DNA of 55,955 bases. Origin: Lysinibacillus cavernae. GTDB taxonomy: Bacteria > Bacillota > Bacilli > Bacillales_A > Planococcaceae. This document shows positions 28,084-38,565 of the stretch, piece by piece. Position numbers and translations under genes: made by a program. The notes under the pieces were generated by a model. That model did no database searches. It saw only the letters and a list, made by a program, of their open reading frames with translations, and was not told the DNA's origin. The DNA is taken from contig NZ_WMEF01000019.1 in NCBI RefSeq assembly GCF_009724685.1, forward strand, positions 1-55,955, in the 5' to 3' direction. Positions within the stretch are counted from its first letter, which is position 1. Each line of letters opens with the position of its first letter.

Positions 28084-31000
28084 CTATTGCTGTTTTTTTG
28101 CTTTATCAATAATTTGCATTAGTTCTTCCAAAATATCAAAGGGTTGATATTTCCCGCACTTTCGCTCATCTATCGTTAATTTTAACTGCATGCCATCCAT
28201 ACCGAAACCAACAGCACGCTCAAACTTCATGGACTCTTCAATAATTTTACTGCCATCGACATTTGCTGTTCCTTGTTCAGACAACAGTATTGTAATAAGT
28301 TTTTGCTTATCCTTTACAGATACTACTCCCGCTCCTAAGCCCCAAACTTTCATTCGTGCTATTCGAAGTAAACGCTCTGTTTCAATTGGAAGATCGCCAA
28401 ATCGATCTTCTAATTCCTCCATGATTTCGTCATACTCCTCCACCTGATCCATTGCCTTAATACGTTTATACATTTGGATTTTTTGATACCCATCAGGAAT
28501 ATAGACGTCGGGAATATAAGCATCTACGCTTAACAAAATTTCAATATCTGGCTTTTCTTCTTTTTTCATGCCTGTTTGACGTTCAGCAATCGCATCCTGT
28601 AGCATTTGTGAATATAAATCAAAGCCAACTGAATCGATAAAGCCGTGCTGTTGCGCTCCAAGTAGGTTACCGGCTCCTCGAATAGATAAATCTCGCATGG
28701 CAATTTTAAAGCCCGATCCAAGCTCAGTAAATTCTTTAATTGCCTGCAATCGTTGCTCTGCTACATCTGTCAATACCTTGTCTCGTTGATACATAAAATA
28801 AGCATATGCCACCCTGTTAGAACGTCCAACACGTCCACGTAATTGATAGAGCTGCGCTAAGCCCATGCGATCAGCATCATGTACAATTAATGTATTAACA
28901 TTCGGTATATCAACACCCGTTTCAATAATCGTTGTCGTGACAAGCACATCATAGTCACCTTCTAAAAAGGCTAAAATAACTGATTCCAATTCAGATTCTG
29001 TCATTTTCCCATGTGCATGACCTATACGTGCTTCAGGGACAAGCATTTGAATTTCATCAACTTTACGAGCCATATCTTCTACGCGGTTATATAAATAAAA
29101 TACTTGTCCGCCCCGAGCCATTTCTCTCTCGATAGCTTCTCGCACTAATGCTCCACTGTGCTCCATCACATATGTTTGTACTGGGAAACGATTGGCTGGA
29201 GGCGTTTCAATTACAGACAAATCACGGACACCTACCATTGACATATGAAGTGTCCTTGGTATTGGTGTTGCAGTTAAAGTTAAAACGTCGACATTTGTTT
29301 TTAGTTGCTTTATCTTTTCCTTATGTGTAACGCCAAAACGCTGTTCTTCATCAACAATTAACAACCCAAGATCTTGGAATATTAAATCTTTGGATAAAAT
29401 TCGGTGTGTTCCTACAACAATATCAATTTGTGCTTCTTTCAATCCTTTTAATGTTGCAGTTTGCTCCTTTTTCGAACGGAAACGAGATAACAATCCAACG
29501 TTAATGGCAAAGTCCTGGAAGCGCTCACGAATCGTTTCATAATGTTGCTGCGCTAAAATGGTAGTAGGTACAAGGAAGGCAACCTGTTTACCATCCTGAA
29601 TAGCCTTAAATGCCGCACGAATGGCAACTTCTGTTTTACCATAACCTACGTCACCACAAACCAGACGATCCATTGGGCGCTCGCGCTCCATATCTCGTTT
29701 TACTTCAATAATAGAGCGTAGCTGATCCTCTGTTTCCTCATATGGGAACATTGCCTCAAAATTACGCTGGTCGTCATTATCTTGTGTAAAAGCATGCCCA
29801 CGCTCTGCTTCACGCTTAGCATAAAGCTTAATTAAATCATCTGCGATATCCTGTACAGCAGAGGATACTTTGGCTTTAGCTTTTTTCCATTCTGCTCCAC
29901 CTAATTTATGTAGCTTCGGTTCACGATCCTCTGACGCCACATATTTCTGAATTAAGTCTATTTGTTCTACAGGTACATATAATTTATCGTCTGCACGGTA
30001 TCGAATATGCAAGTAATCCTTATGTGTACCGTTTACCTCTAGTGTTTCTACACCAATATATTTACCGATACCATGATGAACATGTACTACATAATCACCA
30101 GGCTTAATTTCCGTATAACTTTTAATACGTTCAGCATTCGTCATTTTTTGTGTGCGCGCTTTTTTCTTTGCCTGTTGTTTAAAGAGCTCATCTTCTGTTA
30201 CGACCGCTAAACGTTGCAACGGTAATTCAAAGCCACTCGACAAGCCACCATCTACAATATAAATACCAGGATCTGTAGGTTCTCCAATAGCAGTATGAAT
30301 ATCATATTCTTCAAGCATTTGCTGAACTCGCTTAACACGCTCTTTATCCCTTGCAACGATTAATACTGTAAATTTACCAAGTAACCAGCGTTCAACCTCA
30401 CTTTGAAGCAACGACATTTGTCCATGAAATTGTTGCATAGGCTTACAAGAAAAATTGGTCGTCTTATTAAATGTGATCCCTGCAAATGTTCGAGCAAATA
30501 ATGAAAATGAAAGCTTTTGTTGGGACAACATTGCCAATATCTCTTTTAATGTGAAGGCAGGTTTGACATCATGAACCATTTTCCCTTCTTCAATTAAAGA
30601 TAAAAACCATTCATCCTCTTCACGTTCCCACGCGTCCATAACTTCTTGAATACGTCCAAGTTCATCGAAAAGTACAACGCCATCTTGTACAAAATAATCT
30701 CCCAAATAGGCTGTTTTATCGTACAATAATGAGCCATATTTGTTCACGTAATCAGGTAAATTTCCTTGCTGTAACATTTCAATATCATATTGAATATGCT
30801 GATATAGAAGTTCCTTTGTCTCCTGCTTTTTAACCTTCTTTAGGCTTGAAGCTAATGCTACTTCTAAACGACCTGCCAAAGCTTGTCTTTCTAATTTAGT
30901 AAGAATGACCTCTGAAGCAGGAAGAATACGAATTTTTTGTAATTTATCAATAGAACGTTGGTCATCTGCTGAAAATGTTCTTATGGAATCAACTTCCGTA

Positions 31001-31596
31001 TCAAATAATTCAACACGGATAGGTGATTCCAAATAAGGTGGATAAATATCTAATATACCTCCACGTAATGCAAATTCTCCAGGCGTTGTCACCATTGAAT
31101 TTCGCACATAACCCATCTCAACTAATGTTTGTAACCACGTATCAATTTCAATTTCCTCGCCCACAGCTGTTTGTAAAAAATATTGTAGCCAATGTTCCTT
31201 AGGTTGCATTATTTTCCGTAAACCCGCCACAGGTATTACGTAGACCGCTTTCTCACCCCTAGCTAAATAATCCAGTGTTGCAATACGCTCAGCCCTTAAT
31301 TCTGGCGAGGCAACAGAAAGATCTGCTGCAATAAATTCATCAGCTGGATAATAATGAACATGTTCTTCACCTAATAATCCAGCAAGCTCATCGACCATTT
31401 TTTGTGCCTGCAGTAGATTAGGAGAAACAATGTAGATTGGCTTCTTTACATATTCAAATAACGCATCGACCATTACGGGGCGTGCGCTTCCTGTTAAACC
31501 TGTAATAAGCTGCGATGCAGTTTGACCGCTCTGAATCTCCTGTAAAAATGATGTAATATGTTTATCCTGCGACACAAGCTGTCGTACAACCTCCAC
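28084..31596 (-). CDS. mfd: Transcription-repair coupling factor
   Basis: ATP-dependent DNA translocase that removes RNA polymerase stalled at DNA damage and recruits UvrA. An N-terminal UvrB-like part (about residues 1-350) is followed by the RNA polymerase interaction domain (about 490-560; KPGDYVVHVHHGIGKY). The RecG-like motor has Walker A GDVGYGKTEVA, DEEQRFG and LTATPIPRTLHMSM, and the C-terminal TRCF domain completes 1170 aa. The GTG at 31596 is preferred (GGGG 9 bases upstream); a TTG two codons earlier is too close to it. Repeat copy B fills part of the gap upstream. Confidence 0.96.
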   Translation of the reverse strand: MEVVRQLVSQDKHITSFLQEIQSGQTASQLITGLTGSARPVMVDALFEYVKKPIYIVSPNLLQAQKMVDELAGLLGEEHVHYYPADEFIAADLSVASPELRAERIATLDYLARGEKAVYVIPVAGLRKIMQPKEHWLQYFLQTAVGEEIEIDTWLQTLVEMGYVRNSMVTTPGEFALRGGILDIYPPYLESPIRVELFDTEVDSIRTFSADDQRSIDKLQKIRILPASEVILTKLERQALAGRLEVALASSLKKVKKQETKELLYQHIQYDIEMLQQGNLPDYVNKYGSLLYDKTAYLGDYFVQDGVVLFDELGRIQEVMDAWEREEDEWFLSLIEEGKMVHDVKPAFTLKEILAMLSQQKLSFSLFARTFAGITFNKTTNFSCKPMQQFHGQMSLLQSEVERWLLGKFTVLIVARDKERVKRVQQMLEEYDIHTAIGEPTDPGIYIVDGGLSSGFELPLQRLAVVTEDELFKQQAKKKARTQKMTNAERIKSYTEIKPGDYVVHVHHGIGKYIGVETLEVNGTHKDYLHIRYRADDKLYVPVEQIDLIQKYVASEDREPKLHKLGGAEWKKAKAKVSSAVQDIADDLIKLYAKREAERGHAFTQDNDDQRNFEAMFPYEETEDQLRSIIEVKRDMERERPMDRLVCGDVGYGKTEVAIRAAFKAIQDGKQVAFLVPTTILAQQHYETIRERFQDFAINVGLLSRFRSKKEQTATLKGLKEAQIDIVVGTHRILSKDLIFQDLGLLIVDEEQRFGVTHKEKIKQLKTNVDVLTLTATPIPRTLHMSMVGVRDLSVIETPPANRFPVQTYVMEHSGALVREAIEREMARGGQVFYLYNRVEDMARKVDEIQMLVPEARIGHAHGKMTESELESVILAFLEGDYDVLVTTTIIETGVDIPNVNTLIVHDADRMGLAQLYQLRGRVGRSNRVAYAYFMYQRDKVLTDVAEQRLQAIKEFTELGSGFKIAMRDLSIRGAGNLLGAQQHGFIDSVGFDLYSQMLQDAIAERQTGMKKEEKPDIEILLSVDAYIPDVYIPDGYQKIQMYKRIKAMDQVEEYDEIMEELEDRFGDLPIETERLLRIARMKVWGLGAGVVSVKDKQKLITILLSEQGTANVDGSKIIEESMKFERAVGFGMDGMQLKLTIDERKCGKYQPFDILEELMQIIDKAKKQQ

Positions 31597-31647
31597 AGTC
31601 AAAAGCCCCTTTCAGCATAAAATTCAATTTGTTTATCTTAATTCAGC

Positions 31648-31872
31648 ATTGATTTCCCTCCTCTATATGTGGGAGATGAATGCTTGTTTTGGTTTTTCAG
31701 CGGGTGTTCAAAATCCTGCTGATACCGTCCTATTGCCCCAAAGTCTCCGACGGCTAAGACGGAGTTCAGTTAACCGTTGTCACAGGACGAGACGGCTTAG
31801 CTTAACTTCTACTCGTCAACTCGAAAATATCTGGCCGTATTTGCTTACCTGCGCAAAAGCGAAGCGTCCGAG
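31648..31872 (-). repeat. Dispersed intergenic repeat, copy B (inverted)
   Basis: Read on the minus strand this contains TTTTCGAGTTGACGAGTAGA, TGTGACAACGGTTAACTGA, a GACGG/CCGTC-rich hairpin region, TTTTGAACACCCGCTGAAAA and AAGCATTCATCTCCCACA in the same order as copies A and C. It fills most of the gap between fin and mfd. An open 77-codon plus-strand frame runs through it, but it is not preserved in the other copies. Confidence 0.75.
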
Positions 31873-31944
31873 GTGTGGTTAATTTCTATTATTCTAGTGC
31901 TATTTATATATCTCTATTATTGGCTGTTTTATGAAATGGAAAAA

Positions 31945-31974
31945 GCCTTGAACACACATGGAGTGTGTCAAAGC
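31945..31974 (-). terminator. fin terminator
   Basis: Minus-strand hairpin GCTTTGA-CACAC with GTGTG-TTCAAGGC (one bulge), then TTTTT, 10 bases after the fin stop. Confidence 0.85.
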
Positions 31975-31984
31975 ATCCTTCCAA

Positions 31985-32212
31985 TTATTGAATCCATTTA
32001 TTGAGTGCGTGATAATCTGGATATTGTCTCAGCGAATCCTCACATTGCTCACAAATGCAGTGCACAGTAGTTTCTCCATGTTGATTCTTCTCAACATAAT
32101 CATCTGCTTCTCCCAATTCGAAAATATGTAGCTTTCGAATTGTATCATCTGCATCAAATGGTAGTGTCCCTATTTCTACTTCACAATGCCGACAACGGTA
32201 GCGAACTGACAT
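31985..32212 (-). CDS. fin: Anti-sigma-F factor Fin (YabK)
   Basis: Small forespore protein that binds core RNA polymerase to displace sigma-F and aid the switch to sigma-G. Two cysteine pairs, CRHC (residues 7-10) and CICEQC (about 52-57), suggest a zinc site. Length is 75 aa, matching the family. It precedes mfd as in B. subtilis, and a sigma-F-type promoter lies 37 bases upstream. Confidence 0.92.
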   Translation of the reverse strand: MSVRYRCRHCEVEIGTLPFDADDTIRKLHIFELGEADDYVEKNQHGETTVHCICEQCEDSLRQYPDYHALNKWIQ

Positions 32213-32248
32213 TCCAAATCATCCTCCTTTAAGCAACTTCCTACTTAA

Positions 32249-32277
32249 AGTATAGACATTTATAAAAAGGATTATGC
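32249..32277 (-). promoter_or_regulatory. sigma-F-type promoter of fin
   Basis: The minus strand reads GCATA, 15 bases, GTCTATACT, close to the sigma-F form GYATA-15-GGNNANANT. This agrees with forespore expression of fin known in B. subtilis. Confidence 0.65.
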
Positions 32278-32457
32278 ACTTTCCGATGTCGTCAGTATTG
32301 CAATAACTTGAAAATTAGAGAATTAATTTTTGCTTGTAGACAAGACTATACAATACAAGCATTAGCTGTAGTTATAGTGTAAGGTACTTTATAGCTTCCC
32401 TTAGACCTTTTTCAATTATCCAAAGACTTTAACGAAAATTTATTTGTTACGTTCCAT

Positions 32458-33024
32458 CTATTTGTTTACGTTAAAGTAATTCATCACATCAAGAAATGGC
32501 TTTGAAAGAGATGCTTCAACAGCATTTACAGACTGTTCAATGGCGTCTTCAATAAGAACTTGATCTTCCTTTGAAAATTTAGCTAATACGTAATCAGCTA
32601 CCTTCATGCCAGCTGGTGGTCGGCTAATTCCTACTCGGATACGATTAAATTCCTGTGTACCTAAATGCTGAATTAAGGATTTAATACCGTTATGACCACC
32701 GGCACTTCCCTTTTGTCGCAGACGTAACTTCCCTGTTTCTAAATCTAGGTCATCATAAATAACAATTAAATCTTCTACATTAATATCGAAATAATCCATA
32801 AGAGGTCCGACACATTCCCCTGATAAATTCATATATGTTAAAGGTTTAACAAGTAGAACCTTTCCTTCAGATCGATGAACGGTTGTATACATTCCATTAA
32901 ATTTCGAATTTGTTAAAGGTGCCCCCCATTTTTCTGCTAACGCATCAATTACATCAAAGCCAATATTATGTCTTGTATGTTCATAAGGTTTACCTGGGTT
33001 TCCTAAACCAACAATAATTTTCAT
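32458..33024 (-). CDS. pth: Peptidyl-tRNA hydrolase
   Basis: Releases tRNA from prematurely dropped peptidyl-tRNA; called spoVC in B. subtilis. Family motifs are [20 protein letters not shown] (N9 and catalytic H19), [27 protein letters not shown] and [10 protein letters not shown]. The ATG at 33024 (GAGG 5 bases upstream) is chosen over the open frame reaching 33114, whose extra N-terminus is unlike the family. Length is 188 aa. Confidence 0.96.
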   Translation of the reverse strand: MKIIVGLGNPGKPYEHTRHNIGFDVIDALAEKWGAPLTNSKFNGMYTTVHRSEGKVLLVKPLTYMNLSGECVGPLMDYFDINVEDLIVIYDDLDLETGKLRLRQKGSAGGHNGIKSLIQHLGTQEFNRIRVGISRPPAGMKVADYVLAKFSKEDQVLIEDAIEQSVNAVEASLSKPFLDVMNYFNVNK

Positions 33025-33127
33025 AAGTACCTCTCTTCTTTCAAATCTAATAGTCATTATTTTACCATACCACGCACATAGAAAGCATTTTGTACAATTC
33101 TTAAATGATATCATTATTCTTCAAAAT

Positions 33128-33195
33128 GAGGCCTCGCTTGCGCGCAGATAAACAATGCGTCTAGATTTTTTCGAGCTGACGACTAAAAGTTAACC
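33128..33195 (+). repeat. Dispersed intergenic repeat, partial copy D
   Basis: GCGCAGATAAACAA, TCTAGATTTTTTCGAG and TGACGACTAAAAGTTAACCT match the left end of copy B (minus-strand reading) and the start of copy C. The element stops there and runs into the ctc terminator, so it is truncated. Confidence 0.6.
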
Positions 33196-33215
33196 TACTA
33201 TTAAGAAAAAAAATA

Positions 33216-33251
33216 AGGCTAATAAGAAAGTTTTAGCTTTCTTATTAGCCT
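33216..33251 (-). terminator. ctc terminator
   Basis: Perfect 15-bp stem (AGGCTAATAAGAAAG and its complement, 6-base loop) followed by TTATTTTTTTT on the minus strand, 15 bases after ctc. Confidence 0.93.
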
Positions 33252-33265
33252 AACAGTATTTATTT

Positions 33266-33853
33266 TTACTCTTGCTCTTCCACACTATCTGTAGTTTCTT
33301 CTACAGAAACAGGCGCAACAATTGTTACTAATATATAATCATCTTCGCTAATAATTTCAACAGGTACACGGTCTCGTATATCTGCTACCGTTAGGGATTC
33401 CCCAATTTTCAACAATGAGACATCAACATCTATTGATTCAGGTAACGCTGTTGGTTTAACCTTCACCTTCAACTCTAAGTTAGGTTGCATTAAAATACCG
33501 CCCTCACTTAATCCCACTGACTGACCAATTAATTTAATCGGCACATCCGTTTCTAACTCCTCAGCCATATTAATGGCTAAAAAGTCTACATGATTTACTT
33601 CATCTTTCAATGAACATTGCTGTATTTCTGATACAACTACATTTACTTTTTTTCCCTCTAACTCTAGCGAAAACACACTATTTTGCCCATTTTTTTGAAT
33701 GGATTTTATAAAATCTTTTGCAGAAATAGAAATTGGGGTTGAATCTAACTTATAGCCGTAAATAACTGCAGGAATGGCTCCCCCTTTTCTAAGTTGGGTT
33801 AATGTCGAACGATGCCCAGCTTCGCGCTTTTTAACACTTAATACTGTACTCAT
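33266..33853 (-). CDS. ctc: Ribosomal protein bL25, general stress protein Ctc
   Basis: 5S rRNA-binding ribosomal protein of the long TL5/Ctc type. The N-terminal L25 domain covers residues 1-95 (MSTVLSVKKREAGHRSTLTQ, GGAIPAVIYGYK). The C-terminal beta domain covers 100-180, with an acidic Glu-rich tail. Length is 195 aa. In B. subtilis it is stress-induced through sigma-B; I could not find a convincing sigma-B site here. Confidence 0.94.
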   Translation of the reverse strand: MSTVLSVKKREAGHRSTLTQLRKGGAIPAVIYGYKLDSTPISISAKDFIKSIQKNGQNSVFSLELEGKKVNVVVSEIQQCSLKDEVNHVDFLAINMAEELETDVPIKLIGQSVGLSEGGILMQPNLELKVKVKPTALPESIDVDVSLLKIGESLTVADIRDRVPVEIISEDDYILVTIVAPVSVEETTDSVEEQE

Positions 33854-34106
33854 ACTTCTTTATTCCCCTTCCAAGAAAATTATTTACGCCTTATCAACAA
33901 TCATGTCCCCCATCTACTGATGAGGAAAACTTGTTGAAGGCTATGATAATATTTATCTCTATTTTTTAAAGTAGAGTAAATACCATTAAGACACATTATC
34001 TATTATACCCTTTTGTAAGAAGATTCTCACAAAAAACACATAAGAATTTCTTCACCTTGCTATAATTGTGTCCAGATTAATCTTTTTTGTACCTAATAAA
34101 TGAAAA
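33854..34106. other. Gap upstream of ctc
   Basis: The minus strand has TATAAT with GGG before it (about 34003-34011) and a TTGTGA 19 bases further up, a possible sigma-A promoter with long spacing. Nothing else is seen. Confidence 0.4.
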
Positions 34107-34113
34107 TAAAAAA

Positions 34114-34143
34114 GACAAATCCACCCAAAAGGATAGATTTGTC
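34114..34143 (-). terminator. prs terminator
   Basis: Minus-strand stem GACAAATC/GATTTGTC with an inner ATCC/GGGT, followed by TTTTTTATTTT, 19 bases after the prs stop. Confidence 0.9.
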
Positions 34144-34161
34144 CGTGATATTTCATATTTA

Positions 34162-35121
34162 TTAATCGAATAGAGTACTTACAGATTTGTTTTCATAAAC
34201 ACGAGAAATTGCATCAGCCATTAATTTAGCTACTGAAAGCTCAGTAATTTTTGGAGATTTTTTCTCGTCTGAAAGCTGGATTGTATTAGTTACAACTAAT
34301 TCTTTAATAGCAGAGTTTTCAATGCGTTCGATTGCTGGACCAGATAGTACTGGGTGAGAACAGCAAGCGTAAACTTCTTTTGCACCAGCAGCACGTAATG
34401 CATCTGCACCAATCGTAATCGTACCTGCAGTATCAATAATATCATCAATCAAGATTGCCACTTTACCATCAACATTACCAACAATGTTCATAACTTCCGC
34501 AACATTTGGTTTTGGACGACGCTTGTCAATAATTGCAATCGGTGCTTTTAATCGTTCAGCCATTTTACGAGCACGTGTTACCCCACCATGGTCTGGTGAA
34601 ACAATAACGATTTCATCTCCTGGAATACCTTTAGATTTGAAGTAATCAGATAGTAATGGTACTGCCATTAAGTGGTCGATTAGGATATCGAAGAAACCTT
34701 GGATTTGAGGTGCGTGTAAATCTAATACGATGACACGTGTTGCACCAGCAGTCTCAAGTAGGTTTGCCACTAATTTAGCTGTAATTGGCTCACGCGCTTT
34801 TGCTTTACGGTCTTGGCGTGCATAACCATAATAAGGCATTACAACGTTTACTGTGCGAGCAGATGCACGTTTAACTGCATCTACCATAATTAAAAGCTCC
34901 ATTAAATGTTCGTTTACTGGTGCAGAAGTAGATTGCACGATAAACACATCACAACCACGAATACTTTCTTCAATGCTAATTTGAACCTCTCCATCACTGA
35001 AGTGCTTAACAGAAGATTTTCCTAATTCAACGCCCATTTCCTGCGCAATTTCTTGAGCTAGTGGATTATTCGAATTAAGTGAAAATATTTTTAATTGTGA
35101 GTTTGCATAATGATACGGCAT
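34162..35121 (-). CDS. prs: Ribose-phosphate pyrophosphokinase
   Basis: Makes PRPP from ribose 5-phosphate and ATP, feeding purine, pyrimidine, NAD, His and Trp synthesis. Signatures are [46 protein letters not shown] and the PRPP loop [15 protein letters not shown]. Length is 319 aa. GGAGG precedes the ATG. It lies 24 bp after glmU in a conserved glmU-prs pair; its product is the ligand of PurR encoded nearby. Confidence 0.97.
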   Translation of the reverse strand: MPYHYANSQLKIFSLNSNNPLAQEIAQEMGVELGKSSVKHFSDGEVQISIEESIRGCDVFIVQSTSAPVNEHLMELLIMVDAVKRASARTVNVVMPYYGYARQDRKAKAREPITAKLVANLLETAGATRVIVLDLHAPQIQGFFDILIDHLMAVPLLSDYFKSKGIPGDEIVIVSPDHGGVTRARKMAERLKAPIAIIDKRRPKPNVAEVMNIVGNVDGKVAILIDDIIDTAGTITIGADALRAAGAKEVYACCSHPVLSGPAIERIENSAIKELVVTNTIQLSDEKKSPKITELSVAKLMADAISRVYENKSVSTLFD

Positions 35122-35145
35122 GATGGCCTCCTGTTTAGTTGATAA

Positions 35146-36516
35146 TTATTTTGAATTTAATTTGCTTACATAATTCGGTTTGTTTTCTTGTCTTGCACGC
35201 GCGATTGCTAGCGCATCTTCAGGAACTTCTTTTGTAATTGTAGAACCTGCTGCAATAAATGAACCTTTTCCAACTTTCACTGGTGCTACTAAGTTAGTAT
35301 TACATCCTACAAATACATCATCTTCAATAATCGTTTTGAACTTGTTTTTTCCATCATAGTTTACTGTAATGGATCCACAACCAATATTAACGTTACTGCC
35401 TATTTCGGCATCGCCAATATAGCTTAAATGCGAAACTTTCGTGTCATTATCTAGCTTGCTTTTCTTCACTTCTACAAAGTTACCAATTTTCACATGGCTA
35501 CCGATGTCAGAAAGTGGTCGAATATGAGCAAATGGTCCAATAGCTGTATCTTCAGCAATAGCGCTTTCACGTACAACAGAAGAATGGATAGTTGTGCGAT
35601 CACCAATGCGACTATCTACAATTTGAGTGTTTGGTCCAATAATGCAATCTTCGCCGATAACAGTGGCTCCTTCAATCATAGAGCCTGGTTGAATAATAGT
35701 GTCACGTCCAATAACCGCTTCTGCGCTAATATGCGTTGATTCAGGATGGATAATTGTCACACCATTGCGCATATGTTTTTCATTGATTCTTGTACGCATT
35801 AATGTCTCTGCTTGTGATAAAGCAACACGATCATTGACACCTAACGTTTCTTCAAAATCATCTGTGACATATGCTTCTACAATATCACCTTGTTTTTGTA
35901 AAATTTCAATAACATCCGGTAAATAATATTCACCTTGAGCATTGTCATTTTTCACAAGCTTCAATGTTTCAAATAATAATTTGTTGTCAAAGCAGTATGT
36001 GCCCGTATTTATTTCTTTTACTAATTGCTGTTCTGCTGAAGCGTCTTTTTGCTCAACAATTTGCTCAACTTGCCCGTTATCGCCACGTAATATACGACCA
36101 TAACCAGTTGGGTTTTCCGCAATCGCTGTTAAAATAGTTGCTTTAGCATTCTTTGCTTGATGATGTTCGAATAAGGCCTGCATTGTTTCAGGACGAATTA
36201 GTGGTGTATCTCCACATACTACTAATGTAGTTCCTTCTTCGTTACCTAAAATAGCCTCAGCCTGTTGAACAGCATGTGCTGTACCTAACTGTTCAGCTTG
36301 CAGAACATACTCACTTTTATCTTCAAGCTGTTGTTGTACTTTTTCTGCACCATGTCCGACAACCGTTACAATGCGCTTCACATCTAACGTTTGAATATGA
36401 TCCACCACATGTTGTACCATTGGTTTCCCACATACTGGATGGAGCACTTTATATAATTTGGACTTCATACGTGTACCTTGACCTGCAGCCAAAATGACAG
36501 CAAAAACATTGCTCAT
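35146..36516 (-). CDS. glmU: Bifunctional GlmU (GlcN-1-P acetyltransferase / UDP-GlcNAc pyrophosphorylase)
   Basis: Makes UDP-N-acetylglucosamine for peptidoglycan and teichoic acids. The N-terminal uridyltransferase domain (residues 1-230) has [21 protein letters not shown] and [10 protein letters not shown]. The C-terminal left-handed beta helix (about 250-450) has hexapeptide repeats and [15 protein letters not shown]. The ATG at 36516 (MSNVFAV) has GGAGG 8 bases upstream; the frame continues upstream without a site. Length is 456 aa, identical to B. subtilis. Confidence 0.97.
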   Translation of the reverse strand: MSNVFAVILAAGQGTRMKSKLYKVLHPVCGKPMVQHVVDHIQTLDVKRIVTVVGHGAEKVQQQLEDKSEYVLQAEQLGTAHAVQQAEAILGNEEGTTLVVCGDTPLIRPETMQALFEHHQAKNAKATILTAIAENPTGYGRILRGDNGQVEQIVEQKDASAEQQLVKEINTGTYCFDNKLLFETLKLVKNDNAQGEYYLPDVIEILQKQGDIVEAYVTDDFEETLGVNDRVALSQAETLMRTRINEKHMRNGVTIIHPESTHISAEAVIGRDTIIQPGSMIEGATVIGEDCIIGPNTQIVDSRIGDRTTIHSSVVRESAIAEDTAIGPFAHIRPLSDIGSHVKIGNFVEVKKSKLDNDTKVSHLSYIGDAEIGSNVNIGCGSITVNYDGKNKFKTIIEDDVFVGCNTNLVAPVKVGKGSFIAAGSTITKEVPEDALAIARARQENKPNYVSKLNSK

Positions 36517-36688
36517 CTGTAAGTCCTCCAATACGCTCATTTTCTCTTATGACTATATAGCAAAATTCATCTATTTTCAAGGCATGTAGAGTTGACAAAA
36601 AGATGAATTACAAAATCCATTGCACCTTATGCTCGAATGTCATGAAGTATATCCTAAAATTACTTATATTCTCTTTTTATTAAAATAA

Positions 36689-36718
36689 AAAGAACCCTTT
36701 AAACTAGAAGAGTTCTTT
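36689..36718 (-). terminator. spoVG terminator
   Basis: Minus-strand stem AAAGAACTC/GGGTTCTTT (one G-U) then TTATTTT. It separates spoVG from glmU. Confidence 0.8.
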
Positions 36719-36778
36719 ATATCTTTTCTTATTATTAATTTGTAACAAATACTTGAATAGGTAGTTATTGTCTTTTAA

Positions 36779-37081
36779 CTATACGCCAATTCCTTCTAAT
36801 TCTTCCTCTTTATCCGTTTCTTCTAATTCACTAGAGTTATGATACTCGTTTAAAATGATCTCCTGAATTTTATTTCGAGTATCAGAATTAATTGGATGTG
36901 CAATATCTCTAAATTCCCCATCTGGTGTTCGTTTACTTGGCATTGCTACGAATAAACCAGTATTTCCATCAATTACACGTATATCGTGAACAACAAACTC
37001 ATTGTCAAGTGTAATGGAAGCAATCGCACGCATGCGACCATCCGTCTGTACCCGACGCAATCTCACATCAGTAACTTCCAT
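36779..37081 (-). CDS. spoVG: Septation/regulatory RNA-binding protein SpoVG
   Basis: Small regulator that affects septation and cortex formation and binds nucleic acid in several Firmicutes. The conserved core [20 protein letters not shown], then [20 protein letters not shown] and [10 protein letters not shown], is intact. Length is 100 aa. A sigma-H-like promoter lies about 45-70 bases upstream, in line with its early stationary-phase expression in B. subtilis. Confidence 0.96.
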   Translation of the reverse strand: MEVTDVRLRRVQTDGRMRAIASITLDNEFVVHDIRVIDGNTGLFVAMPSKRTPDGEFRDIAHPINSDTRNKIQEIILNEYHNSSELEETDKEEELEGIGV

Positions 37082-37125
37082 TTTCTCACCACCTCTCTTC
37101 TTGGATGCCTAAATGAAAATATCAT

Positions 37126-37152
37126 ATTCTCGATTACCGAATATTTTCCTTT
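37126..37152 (-). promoter_or_regulatory. sigma-H-type promoter of spoVG
   Basis: The minus strand reads AAAGGAAAA, 12 bases, GAGAAT, fitting the sigma-H consensus (RWAGGAWWT-12/14-RNGAAT) in all but one position. spoVG is a classic sigma-H gene. Confidence 0.7.
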
Positions 37153-37253
37153 TTATAGTCTATCAAATTTTCTAAAAAATTTGAATACTTATTAGAATAA
37201 TATTTTTTCTTATATACGGAATTTTTGACAATTGTTTGTCAGCACAAAAAAAA

Positions 37254-37290
37254 GCCCACTAAATAGAATAGCGATTCTCTATTAGTAAGC
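37254..37290 (-). terminator. purR-ridA terminator
   Basis: Minus-strand hairpin GCTTACTAA...TTTAGTGGGC (9 bp with G-U pairs) followed by TTTTTTTT, 14 bases after ridA. Confidence 0.8.
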
Positions 37291-37304
37291 TTTTCATTTT
37301 ATAT

Positions 37305-37679
37305 TTACTTAACGATAGCGATTACTTCGATTTCTACTTTTACATCTTTCGGAAGACGAGCTACCTCTACAGCTGAACGAGCTGGTTTATGATCACCAAA
37401 ATGATTCGCGTATACCTCATTCATTGCTACAAAATCGTTCATATCCTTCATAAAGACAGTTGTTTTCACAACATTTTCTAAAGATGTTCCGGCTGCATCT
37501 AAAACTGCTTTTAAATTAGCGAATACTTGATTTGTTTGTACAGTAATATCGCCTTCCACTAGTTCACCTGTAGCTGATAATGGAATTTGACCAGAGCTAT
37601 AAAACATTCCGTTAACAATAATTCCTTGTGAGTATGGTCCGATTGCAGCTGGCGCATTTGATGTTGCTACTACGTTCAT
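37305..37679 (-). CDS. ridA: RidA family reactive enamine/imine deaminase (YabJ)
   Basis: Hydrolyses reactive 2-aminoacrylate and related enamines released by PLP enzymes. Family motifs are [22 protein letters not shown], and the C-terminal [20 protein letters not shown] with the substrate-binding Arg. Length is 124 aa. Its start overlaps the purR stop by 4 bases, so it is translationally coupled to purR as in B. subtilis. Confidence 0.96.
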   Translation of the reverse strand: MNVVATSNAPAAIGPYSQGIIVNGMFYSSGQIPLSATGELVEGDITVQTNQVFANLKAVLDAAGTSLENVVKTTVFMKDMNDFVAMNEVYANHFGDHKPARSAVEVARLPKDVKVEIEVIAIVK

Positions 37680-38509
37680 TTGTCATGTCCCCTTTTAGAA
37701 AAATAGTTACCTTCACTTAATGCAATTGTTCGATCTTTTTCATTAACCTCATGAAGCTTTACAAGTGAATAATAATCATCTACTAACGTTTCATCCGCAT
37801 GTTCAGCCTCCACAAGCACCGCAATGCCTGCTAACTGACAGTCAAACTCCTCTAGTAGATTTTTCATACCATTCATAGTACCACCGACCTTCATAAAGTC
37901 GTCAGTGATTAACACACGTTGTCCACTCTTCATACTTCTTTTTGATAATACCATTGTCTGAATTCTTCGGGAAGAACCAGATACATAGTTGATGCTAACT
38001 GTAGAGCCTTCTGTTACTTTACTATCTCTTCTCACAACAACCACTGGTACATTTAAATGTCTTGCAATGGCATGGGCAATGGATATCCCCTTTGTTGCTA
38101 CAGTCATTATGACATCGATTTGTTGATCTGCAAAAGCAGAAGCAAAAACCTTCCCTACACGATTAATTAGATCAGGGTTCCCTAGCAAATCTGTCATAAA
38201 TAAGTAACCGCCTGGTAACAAACGATCTGAATGCTCAAGCTCTGCCTTTAAATCTTGAATAACTAAACGTACTTCTACCTCGGACATTTTCGGAATATAT
38301 TTTACTCCTCCAGCAGCGCCCGGCACTGTCATCAATAACCCGATTCCTTTTTCTTCGAATGTTTCTTTTACAATCGTTAAATCCTCACTAATGGATGACT
38401 TTGCAGATTGATATAGTTCTGAAAAATAAGTTAGCGGGATCAGCTGATGTGGATGTTCTAGTAAATAGTGCGTCATATCAACAAGTCGTTCACTACGCTT
38501 CCATTTCAT
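37676..38509 (-). CDS. purR: Purine operon repressor PurR
   Basis: PRPP-responsive repressor of purine synthesis genes. An N-terminal winged-helix domain (residues 1-74; [20 protein letters not shown]) is followed by a phosphoribosyltransferase-like domain with the PRPP motif [18 protein letters not shown]. Length is 277 aa. Co-transcribed with ridA. A weak PurBox-like sequence lies just upstream but is not convincing. Confidence 0.96.
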   Translation of the reverse strand: MKWKRSERLVDMTHYLLEHPHQLIPLTYFSELYQSAKSSISEDLTIVKETFEEKGIGLLMTVPGAAGGVKYIPKMSEVEVRLVIQDLKAELEHSDRLLPGGYLFMTDLLGNPDLINRVGKVFASAFADQQIDVIMTVATKGISIAHAIARHLNVPVVVVRRDSKVTEGSTVSINYVSGSSRRIQTMVLSKRSMKSGQRVLITDDFMKVGGTMNGMKNLLEEFDCQLAGIAVLVEAEHADETLVDDYYSLVKLHEVNEKDRTIALSEGNYFSKRGHDK

Positions 38510-38565
38510 GCGACCCTCTCCTAAACACGAATATTTATAGGTAAAATTAACACAAATTTGCGTTT

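Noticed and set aside
31649..31882. A 77-codon plus-strand ORF through repeat copy B
   Set aside because: No ribosome binding site at suitable spacing, Arg/Ser-rich composition, and the frame is broken by stops in copies A and C.
33990..34070. sigma-B promoter for ctc
   Set aside because: A GGGTAT is present, but no GTTTAA at 12-15 bases upstream.
38522..38540. PurBox-like AAACACGAATATT just upstream of purR
   Set aside because: Three mismatches to the PurBox and no second inverted box nearby; PurR normally needs a pair.
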